A DNA stretch of 64,000 bases from the NCBI GenBank assembly GCA_029582165.1, contig CM055875.1:11096785-11160784 (forward strand). Reading direction: 5' to 3'. Shown here in pieces: positions 55,822 through 64,000 of this stretch. The position numbers were made by a program, and so were the translations under genes. Positions within the stretch are counted from its first letter, which is position 1. Each line of letters starts with the position of its first letter. Under the pieces are notes generated by a model that was not told where the DNA came from, did not search any database, and saw only the letters and a program-made list of their open reading frames with translations. The stretch comes from Portulaca oleracea (taxonomy: Eukaryota; Streptophyta; Magnoliopsida; Caryophyllales; Portulacaceae).

Positions 55822-56108
55822 TGACAAAAAATAGAAGCAAAACTGAACACGTAAAATTCAATAAGAATCAAAAGAAACAAAACGAATTAAATTCAAATAG
55901 TGATAGTATTTAATACAAATAGTAAAATTACTATGCAAATAGTAAATGAATAGTAAAAAGGACATAAATAGTAAACGTATTTACTGCAAATAGTGAACGT
56001 TGCCATCACCAACCCGTTTTAAACCCGAAACCGAAAATGACCCGAAACAACGAAATGACCAAAATGTCCAACCCGAACTGACCCGTTCAAACCCGTTTTG
56101 CCACTCTA
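55822..56108 (-). repeat. Right terminal segment, hAT-like end
   Basis: Reverse complement of 27863-28150. It ends GTTTTGCCACTCTA at 56108 and is followed by TTCCCACG. Confidence 0.65.
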
Positions 56109-56116
56109 TTCCCACG
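56109..56116 (+). repeat. Right target-site duplication of the inverted viral structure
   Basis: TTCCCACG, identical to 27855-27862. 8-bp duplications are the rule for hAT transposons. Confidence 0.65.
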
Positions 56117-56575
56117 TATATCTCCAACTCCCTAATTTCCTCCATAATCCTAATTTATTTTTCTATAACCCTAATTTCTTTAATTATATTAGTTTGAAAA
56201 TTCGAAGAAGTTAATATAAGGTGGAAGTGTAATGTTAGTGAGGCCTGATAAAATAACGTATATCTCGAACTCCCTAACTTAGGATAGTTAAAGCACCCGC
56301 GATGGTGAATTTGAGTTTAACTAATTGGATGATGTGGAATTTGTGGACCCTTACTAAAAGGGTCAAAATTTATGCCTTTATTTAACTAGCTTTCCAATGT
56401 TGAGTATGAGTTTGACTCATATTAATTAAAAAAGTAAGTGAGTCCTACTTGATAATATAATTAACTTGGTTATATTGGTAAAAAGTGATGTGGACGAGGA
56501 AAGAGAGAAAAAATATGATTAAAATATTACTATGTTAAATTCGCTTTCAAACTGACAATCTATATCTATAACTAA
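56117..56575. other. AT-rich spacer, no gene
   Basis: CGTATATCTCCAACTCCCTAA near 56115 recurs slightly changed near 56258. Nothing else recognised. Confidence 0.4.
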
Positions 56576-57896
56576 GGCTATGTTCGGCAACAGCGTTTAT
56601 AGGAGCTTTTAGCGTTTTAATTGGTCAATACGCTACTTTATCAAATTATTAATGTTCGGTAAAATAGTTGTTCTACAAAGAGTATAGCATTTGACATCCA
56701 AAACACTAGACGTTACACTGCTTAACGTCTTAGGAAGCAATTAACTTTTTCATATTTTGGCTCTAAAATAGCCCTCCACCTTTACTCCATATTACACCTC
56801 ATGCCACTAGTATAAAAAGGCATAAGACAAACTCTCATTGTTTCTAGCCTTTTGTCTTTCATCTCTTCAAATGGTCCCATCTCCAATCTCCTAGTTTGTG
56901 AGAGCTGAGAAGCCATCAAAGAGTTTGACATTTTTTTATTTTTTATTTTTTTAAGGGAATTTAAGTAGATGTTATTAAGCCATACAAGTATCTACATTAT
57001 TCTTAGCATCATATAAAATAGATATATTGACTTCAATTGGAGAATTAAGAACCCTCCAATTCTATTTCCAAATCTTGATGCAAATAGGATGAATAATATT
57101 CAAATCTTCAGAATTTCTAATGCATATCAATGAAAGTAGCGGTGGCAAAAATCCGGGTTCGGGTCAAATCCGGGTTCGGACAATTCAGACATTTGGACAA
57201 AATCCCCAAACCCAGACCCTGTCCAAATTTCAAATTCGGACATTTTTTTGGTGTCCGACCCCAAATTGTCCAAATATGTCCGAACCTGGATTTGTCCGAA
57301 TATAACCAAACCCGAATTTACACTAAATATATACATAATTACAATATTTTGTGCGAATTTTAGTATTCGGACACTGTCCGAATATGTCCGAACCCGAATT
57401 CGACACAAAATTCGGGCGTCCGAATTTCTTCCCTCAAACCCGAACCCGACCCAATTTTTGAATTGGACGTGACCGAATTGTCCGAATTTAAAATTCGGAC
57501 AAAAAAATGATGACCAAACCCTGATTAATTCGGGTCGAACAAATTCGGGTATTCAGGTCGGGCGAATTTTTGTCAGCGCTAAATGAAAGCATATTAACCA
57601 GCACCATGGAAAGGAATATTGTTTTTGATTTTTGTTTTTCATAATCCTGGGATACGACTCCACTAAGAATAACAATAATAATAGGAGTAATTAATAATAA
57701 TAATAATGTCCTTTGTAGTCATTTTATATTTATCAACTAATCTAACCGCTAATTTCACCGAACACATTTTTATAAATAGCAACATAGACAGCTATAAGCT
57801 ATTCGCTAAAATGTACAACTATCCGCTGCCCAAACAACTATCCGCTACTCAAATAACTATCTGCTACTCAATCCGCTATTTTAGCCAAACAGGGCC
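56576..57896. mobile_element. Tourist-like (PIF/Harbinger) MITE, interrupted
   Basis: Ends GGCTATGTTCGGC... and ...GCCAAACAGGGCC are imperfect inverted termini of the GGCCxTGTTTGGC type. TAA flanks it at 56573-56575 and 57897-57899, the usual 3-bp duplication. It contains the hAT MITE at 57137-57581. No transposase. Confidence 0.5.
57137..57581. mobile_element. hAT-type MITE, 445 bp, 8-bp duplication AATGAAAG
   Basis: Starts TAGCGGTGGCAAAAATCCG and ends with the complement of TAGCGCTGACAAAAATTCG. AATGAAAG occurs at 57129-57136 and 57582-57589. The interior repeats GTCCGAAT and ATTCGGAC words many times, a subterminal-repeat style common in hAT elements. Open frames in it are incidental. Confidence 0.9.
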
Positions 57897-57899
57897 TAA

Positions 57900-58803
57900 A
57901 GAATAGGGGTTCAAATGATCAATGTGAAAAAAATATAATTAAATAAGGATTTATATGGACTCAAGAGAAATTAAATAAGGATATTTCAATATTTTTAAGA
58001 AAAGAGAACATAATTTCTTATTTAATCGAATTGCAATACCACTCCTTTTTTTTTGGCGGACAATACCACTACTTTATTGCAAACAAATAATGAATAGAAA
58101 TATATTTTCCTAAAAAGAATTATACACAAATATTTAACTTGGAAAATTGGATTCTAATAATTCATACTTTCACCAAATGTCTAACAATAATACATACTTT
58201 CATTTTGGATTCTGGTGGTAAAAAAAAAATAAAATTGTATTGTAGTGGTATCAAATTCACCTTCACATCCTTTTTATTTTTTTTCATTCCTGCCCCATAT
58301 TGTTTTTGTGTTTTTCATTCTTAACCCCGGAAATGTAATGAAGTGTATTACTAAAAGAAATTTTAAATTATTTTTTTGAGAATCCAATCAATTAACAGGA
58401 TTTTTTTTAAATGGAACAAAAGTGAAAAAATCGTAAAAAAAAAAATGAAAGTTTGGGAGAAACGTCGTAAATTCATTAAAAATCGTGGTAGAGTGTTATA
58501 CTAAGTTTTGAATCAAATACAACTTAAATGTATGATATTTAGGGTATACTATCTGTGGTATCCCATAATTAAGAATCCACATTTTTTCTGACCACTATAA
58601 TCCAAAATGAAAGTAGGGTTTATTGCTATATAATTGGTGAAATTATAAATTATAGAATCATATTTTCCTATTTAACTTCGGTAATTTAATATCTCTATAT
58701 TATTTTATTTGTATACATTTATCTAAATTAACAGCGGTTCGGAAGAACAGAAAAAAAACTAGTGTCTAATAAATTATAAGGAACTTGTGTCGAGGGATCC
58801 AAT
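57900..58803. other. AT-rich spacer, no gene
   Basis: Inverted words such as CATACTTTCATTTTGGATT (~58193) and its complement near 58600 suggest a worn MITE. No gene. Confidence 0.4.
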
Positions 58804-58811
58804 GTGGTATC

Positions 58812-59418
58812 TAGGGCTGGCAACAAGCCGAGCCAAGCCCGAGCTTGGTAGGCTCGAAGCTCGGCTCGGTGCTTGGGTCATATGCTCGAGCTCGGCTCGT
58901 GGCTCGCCGAGCCTTAGATGGTGAGGCTCGTGCTCAGCTCGTTGGGACTTTGCTCGACTCGGCTGCTCGGCTCGGCTCGATGGGCTTGTACTTTTTTTTC
59001 TTTTTTTTTTTGCAAAGGAAATAAAGATTACAAAATTAAAATAAATGAAATTTGATTGTCAATTTGATGGTACCCAACCCACTTTACTAATGTTTTTGAC
59101 AAGCCTTACAATATAATTATATCATGTCACTAACACCTACTAATCTACTTTGTACCGAGCCTACTAGGCTCGCCGAGCTTGTCGAGGCTCGGCTTGGCTC
59201 GCCTTCCACATGAGCCCGAGCCCGAGCAGGCTCGAGCTCCTTCCGAGTCGAGCTTTACGAGCTTCCCGTCGAGTTGGTTTAAGAGCCCTCACGAGCTGGC
59301 TCCTCTCATTGCCAGCCCTAGTGGCAGGCTCGAGCTCCTTCCGAGTCGAGCTTTACGAGTTCCCCGCCGAGTTGGTTCAAGAGCCCTCACGATCTGGCTC
59401 CCCTCGTTGCCAGCCCTA
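58812..59418. mobile_element. hAT-type element, 607 bp, 8-bp duplication GTGGTATC
   Basis: Begins TAGGGCTGGCAACAAGCC and ends GTTGCCAGCCCTA. GTGGTATC is at 58804-58811 and 59419-59426. It is packed with GGCTCG/CGAGCC words. The last ~100 bp are tandemly duplicated (59226-59325 and 59327-59418), so an internal copy of the right terminus ends near 59322. Confidence 0.92.
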
Positions 59419-59481
59419 GTGGTATCTGTTAGATAACGGGTACCCTATCCCCGACGTCAAAAGAGTAGGCAGATGTGAGAG

Positions 59482-59958
59482 TTGAGAGGAAAACAAAAGT
59501 TGAAAGGTGTGCAGAAAAGTGCAGTGAGAGGGAGCATGAGGATCCTTCATCATTCCCAACTCTTGTCGTCTGGAATAAACCCCATAATAATCAGAGGTAG
59601 CAGTAAGAGAGAGATTGAAATAAGGGTATGCACGAACAGGACATGCAGGCGACAGGGTTCATTTGAGACGCTTGACACACTTCTGGCTCTTTCTCCCCCC
59701 AACGTCTTCGTCAAACCCTCCGGCTGCCTCGGTCGCTGTGGAAGCGGACCCAATCTCGTCGCTTTGCCTGACGCTGTCTTTGTCTCCCACTGCGCCACCC
59801 CATCTCAAGCTGCACGGCTCATCGCTCATTTCTGCCCTCAACCTGATGGTGATCCTGATCCTGTTACCAGAAGCTTGGATGCACTTGCTTTCAGGAAGAC
59901 GGCTGAGATTGAGTTCCAGAGGGGCAATTCCTCCCAGGCTGAGGCTTTATTTTCCCAG
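59482..59958 (+). CDS. Thioredoxin-like [2Fe-2S]/TPR-type protein, exon 1
   Basis: The first exon has two possible starts, 59482 (MRGKQK) and 59536 (MRILHHS). The second gives a more usual N-terminus. Residues after about 47 (first start) read EIRVCTNRTCRRQGSFETLD, then FVKPSGCLGRCGSGPNLVAL. This is the C-x4-C ... C-x3-C pattern of the thioredoxin-like [2Fe-2S] ferredoxin fold. The end, FRKTAEIEFQRGNSSQAEAL, looks like the first helix pair of a TPR unit. The exon ends CCCAG|GTTATC in phase 0. Plant proteins of this layout are annotated as TPR-like with plastid location. Their biochemical role is not established to my knowledge. Confidence 0.82.
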
Positions 59959-60612
59959 GTTATCTTACACTCTCTACAATGTTTTATTTCTGGAATACTG
60001 AGGCAACTTAGGCAAACAAACAGGACCCTTGGACAAGCTTTATAGCATGTTGGTTATCCCCTAAGCTCATAAATCCAAGGTCAACCCCAAAAAATGTGAC
60101 CAACATCCATAGTCAAGACATTACACCAAACTTTGTCAGAATAAGCCCCTAATTGGAAAGTAACTTTGTATTTCCAGTAATGGTCACAAATTTTAGCCAT
60201 GGTACTTTCTAGACCTTTGATGCCACTAGTGACTGCATACATGTCTGTTTGACATTACCATGGATACCTCCTAAATATGCTGATTATTATTCTTCCCAAA
60301 TTTCTTCCTAACATAAGTCTTCATTATTCCCTGATAGTCCCTATTCAATGATGATATATGTGAATATATCGGTTTAACATCCAGAAGATACAGGGGAGGA
60401 GGTTATGTATTCATTTTAGTTACTTGAGCAAATCAGGATCCAATTCTTTTTGCAAGGATGTCTGACATTTAAATTTCGTGTGATTTGACTATTTCCATTT
60501 AATTTTTAATAGGATTAGTCCTTCATCAGTTATTACCCAATGCGTTCAATTATTGGAAGATGACCTGTGAGGGAGGAAAAGGGACACTGGTAAATAAACG
60601 TTTTGTTTTTTT

Positions 60613-60640
60613 GTTGGGGGGGGGGGGGGGCGGGGGGGTT
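60613..60640 (+). repeat. Poly-G tract in intron 1
   Basis: A run of 16 or more G, broken once by C. Such runs are prone to length errors in sequencing. Confidence 0.8.
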
Positions 60641-61006
60641 GGGGATGTGGGGTTCTTGTCTCAGTCACTTCTGATGGTACTTGAATCCTGCAGCTCCTTT
60701 TGATTGTTAAATGTTTTCTGTGTTTGCGTGCGTTATTCCTTGTTTAAGTGAAAGGAATTCAGTTCAGTGTACACATATGATCATAAGTTTTGCCATCTTT
60801 TTTCCCCATTTATTTTGCTGCTGGAGGCTGGATACATAGTGCTGTACGAAGTGAAAAATGGTTGATGCGATAGCAACTTTAGATACTAGAGGCTTATTTA
60901 CTCACCTATTTTGGTTATTGGTGTCGCGCAATATATGTGCTATTCTTTGTTCATGAACAAGACAACAATTGTTTTGACTGCTAACAATGAGATACTTGTA
61001 TTTCAG

Positions 61007-61056
61007 GCAATAGAAGCTAAACCAATAGGAGGAATCCATGTTGCATATAAGGGCAG
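61007..61056 (+). CDS. [2Fe-2S]/TPR-type protein, exon 2
   Basis: A TTTCAG acceptor precedes and GGTAC donor follows. It reads AIEAKPIGGIHVAYKG plus two bases of the next codon, joining exon 1 in phase 0 and exon 3 in phase 2. It continues the TPR unit (the A..xK..G..YxGR pattern). The intron before it is ~1.05 kb and contains a poly-G run. Confidence 0.85.
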
Positions 61057-61425
61057 GTACGCTATAATATATATCCTCTTTCATACACTAGTTAAGATCC
61101 TGTATTTCTTTGTTTGCAGGAAAGTTGCCCTAACTCTGAGCTAAAATGTACTAGGTGACAGAAATAATGAACTGCAAATCTGTATATTAAAAGTTATAAG
61201 ATACTGGATCATTGAAGTATTCACTTGTTACCATCCAACATTATCCGCGATGTAACATTGTCATTGTTCTTGAGATGCTTTTTTTCTTCATCAACGAATT
61301 AACTTCTACCATGATAATATATACACGTTCCTCTCAGTTTACTTGCTTTCTATCTTCAACTATTAGAGTTCTACTCATCAACAAAAAATAAAAATAAAAT
61401 GAATAGAGTTCTTTCCACAATTCAG

Positions 61426-61513
61426 GTCTGCTGTGAGGTTAGCATTAGGGAATTGGGTGGGGGCCTTGGAAGATTCAAAGGAAGCTTTGGTGTGGCATCC
61501 ACAATATGCAGAG
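61426..61513 (+). CDS. [2Fe-2S]/TPR-type protein, exon 3
   Basis: ATTCAG acceptor and GAG|GTGAGT donor. It completes the split Arg codon and reads SAVRLALGNWVGALEDSKEA then LVWHPQYAE, a TPR helix pair with the usual A..L.xW..AL.D...AL..xP.Y pattern. It ends in phase 0. The next exon was not found before 64000, so the gene is probably incomplete here. Confidence 0.85.
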
Positions 61514-62260
61514 GTGAGTGGTTTTGATGGAAGAAACCTATAAGCTTAATTAATGAGTTATATGCAATTTAAAAGCATTTGGTGGGGTTGAGAGCCAATT
61601 CTGCCGTTGTCTTTTCTTTGATATTTTACTCAACTTGAGCTGAAGACCAAGCTGCACTGGAAACAGCCCACATGACTTGCTTGAAACTACTCCCCACAAG
61701 GTTTTTGTTTCTTTTTATTATTTTTATGTATTGTTCTTGTGAGGTTTTTTTTTTAATTTTATTTTTTTACATTTTTTTTATAAACAAATTTTTTACTTCT
61801 ACTATCATTATTGTTACTGTTTAGTTATTAATATTTGGTTTATTAGAAGGAATTTCTTGTGATCATGTCTATCATTTGGTTATTTGTGGATGGATCCTTT
61901 CTTTTTCACTTTTACCCCCTTTTTGTTAAGGACACAAAGACAAGACAATTGAATGTTTTCTGAGAGTGATGATAGCTGAGTATGATATTGATAGGAAAGC
62001 ACATAAAGCTCTACTTTAGTATGCTAATGCATGCATTGCATACATAGTAATCTCATGAGTAATGTGTCAATTTAGTAGTCACAGCAGCTTGTTTCCTGGA
62101 ATAAACAATAATACTGTTGCACGCCGTCTACCTAAAAATGGGGAAAAGGAAAATGAAAGTAGTGTTTGCGATCAAAATTTGAGTATCCTCCTCTGTTTAA
62201 TTCATTTGGTACAAAACCACTTGTCTTGTATAATATCGATAACTAATAAAGGAAATCATA
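61514..62260. other. Intron 3 or downstream sequence, no exon confirmed
   Basis: A 21-codon open run at about 61638-61700 (AEDQAALETAHMTCLKLLPT) is followed by a donor-like AAG|GTTTTT but lacks a good acceptor in phase with exon 3. It is not claimed. Confidence 0.35.
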
Positions 62261-62518
62261 CTCCCACTGTTTCTAATTATTTGTCAGTTTAACAATTTCT
62301 TTAATGTTCCGCAATATCTATCAGTTTACAATTCAAATGCAATACTTAATAGTGTTTTAACATATTTGCCCTTACACGATGCTACTTTTGTCATTTGCAA
62401 TGAAATTATTTGCTTAAAGTGTGGGGTGTTTTTGTCAATGAATATAACGTCTCCATCTAAGTACCATGTTCTTGGTACCTCCCCAACCCTTCAAAATAAC
62501 TATTTCGGAACGGAGGAG
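62261..62518. mobile_element. Stowaway-like MITE (degenerate)
   Basis: Left end CTCCCACTGTTTCTAATTAT and right end ...ACTATTTCGGAACGGAGGAG are imperfect inverted copies of the common CTCCCTCCGTTTC terminus. TA precedes the left end. ~258 bp, no coding capacity. Confidence 0.55.
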
Positions 62519-64000
62519 AGCATGAGCACTATAATAGACCCAATTCAAATTCTTATGACAGGCATACATATTGGTAATTGGTGAAAATTCATTGGCTGAG
62601 CTCTCCAAAACCTAGGAACTCAAAGGACGAAATGAATAGGAAAGGATTACCAGACTGCCTTATTGAGCAAACCCTAATTATCTCATTGTTGTAATACCAT
62701 TTGTGATTTCTTCATGACTAAACAATCTAGCATTAATTTAATTCTCATGCTTAGGTTATCACCTGAGCATTAGTGTGGGCATCTTCATGCTTTGTTGGCA
62801 CTTTCCTATACGGCGTGCTCTTTGGGGCACTTTGAATAGTCCCGGGAAATATGATCACTTTAAAGCTTTTATCATCATTATCCTCCCTATGCATGAAGTT
62901 GTGGTCGCAAAAGATGTTAGCTTTCATAAGATTATGTGTATATCATGCACATGCAGTAAGAGAAAGCGAGGATAGATTATTCACTGATATTTTTCAAAAT
63001 AATTCCTGAAACAAGAAGCCTTTCTTTATATAGGAATCAACAACATAATAACTGGAAAATAGCAAAATGTTTGATTGGAAAGCAACAAAAATGTAACAAA
63101 CTCGTGTGCCCTGCCCAATTAATTATTATAGCCTAATACTGCACATCTCATACTTCCCTCCTTGAAAACAGGCTTGACCGCATGTCTTTTAAGCTGCAAA
63201 GAACTCACGGCACCGGTGCTCCATACTCCCTTCCGACACTACCAAATATCGAAGAATTGAGTTTTGGTTCTTGTGAATAACCCTCCTGTACACAGACACA
63301 GATTAGCAGTAGGTTTGCATACTGCATTAGCTGTAATTCAATGTAAACCAGTAGAAATATGAGGTTTAGCTGGAAATGGCTCTCATTCTATCCATTTTTC
63401 TGGTAAGTTAAGTCCGGTAAATATAAGGTTGGGTAAGTTTGGGTAAATCGGGTTTGGGAAGTTGGGATCCCAAATTTCCCGAGCTTGCCAAAACTTTCCC
63501 AAACTTACCTGCTTTTTAGCTAATTGATGCAATACAAAGCGTCCTACATCACTTACTAAAGAAGTAAACATACCCTTGAATGGTTTTTAGATGGCATATA
63601 TGAAAGTTGTGATATATCTTAAGTCTTAACTCCTGCACCCAGCTCGAGCTTATACACAGCTTTCCCAGCTTTGTTAAGAAGGGGACCACTTGGCACTTAT
63701 TTTCTCATTTCCTCTTCGGCAAAATGATTTGCCTGGATGGTTGCAGCTTGAGCCATACCTAATGTCCCACACAATTTCCCACTGAAAATTCCCATCAGAT
63801 GGTGATAATCTTCATTCTATGCTAAGCACTTAGCGAATAGAATCTGACTTCAATCATAGATTCCCTTTTCTCCAGTGTCTTGTCTACCAATACAATTAAG
63901 GTGTGCGGAGTGGTTGCAAGTCTGACATGTAGTTCCATTCATGATGTTGGACATCCCTTGTAGTAAAAGACTTGCTGAGTTAACCAACTCACCTTTCCTT
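62519..64000. other. No gene recognised
   Basis: Mixed sequence. The palindromic block near 63446-63480 (TTGGGATCCCAAATTTCCC) could be another MITE core. No convincing exon of the [2Fe-2S]/TPR-type gene. Confidence 0.4.

Larger units (their letters stand above)
50511..56108 (+). mobile_element. Right arm of the head-to-head pararetrovirus dimer
   Basis: Uninterrupted ~5.6-kb viral copy on plus, reverse complement of the left arm. It begins inside the movement-protein gene, passes the primer site at 55210 and ends in the hAT-like terminal segment. It has its own stops and frameshifts, mostly different from those in the left arm. Confidence 0.9.

Noticed and set aside
27863..56108. A functional, inducible virus
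   Set aside because: Every viral gene in both arms has stops, frameshifts or truncations, and the coat protein is almost entirely missing.
60613..60640. Poly-G run as a G-quadruplex regulatory site
   Set aside because: A single homopolymer in an intron, likely variable or miscalled. Nothing else supports a role.
61638..61700. Possible fourth exon of the [2Fe-2S]/TPR-type gene
   Set aside because: No acceptor in the phase required by exon 3, and the sequence does not continue the TPR pattern.

Overview
The window is nuclear DNA from a eudicot with a large, repeat-rich genome. It holds two plausible host genes. One is an intronless A20/AN1 zinc-finger stress-associated protein at 11582-11989 (+). 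The other is the first three exons of a thioredoxin-like [2Fe-2S]/TPR-type protein at 59482-61513 (+). Nearly everything else is nested transposable elements and an old endogenous pararetrovirus (Caulimoviridae). No tRNA, rRNA, CRISPR or prokaryotic feature was seen.

Layout. 1-9.5 kb: relics, namely a PIF/Harbinger transposase remnant, a Ty3 gag remnant, a 172-bp inverted repeat, a seven-unit ~172-bp tandem array, a 1.87-kb LTR (TGTAGACACC...GGTATCTACA), an array of short hairpin repeats with compensatory changes, and a ~557-bp duplication. 11.1-12.8 kb: the SAP gene between repeated flanks. 12.8-24.9 kb: pieces of an LTR (LTR-A), the 3' part of an Athila-like Ty3 element (13.4-18.2 kb) and a decayed Ty3 chromovirus-type element (18.2-24.6 kb), the last two on the minus strand. 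25.4-27.9 kb: a truncated LTR end and a 783-bp Mutator-like MITE with a 9-bp target duplication.

27.86-56.11 kb is the main object: two head-to-head copies of the same pararetrovirus, minus in the left arm and plus in the right. Each arm ends outward in the same ~280-bp segment, whose terminus (TAGAGGTGGC...) and flanking 8-bp repeat TTCCCACG look like a hAT transposon end. Without later insertions the structure is an ~11.5-kb near-palindrome. Three LTR insertions lie only in the left arm: a 2.7-kb solo LTR (28552-31248), a non-autonomous Athila-like element (34636-41269), and a Ty1/copia element (42579-49958) that itself carries a solo LTR of an Athila-like family (43040-44366). The viral genes are ordered putative CP tail, MP plus protease-like domain, AP-RT-RNase H, ORF of unknown function, promoter, Met-tRNA primer site, and a short ORF. 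All are broken by stops and frameshifts.

56.1-64 kb: a Tourist-like MITE with a nested hAT MITE, a second hAT element, the [2Fe-2S]/TPR gene and a Stowaway-like MITE. A pattern crosses unrelated families: at least six LTR types here carry clusters of short perfect palindromes, several with a CG-GG(N)-CG core and family-specific but self-complementary arms.
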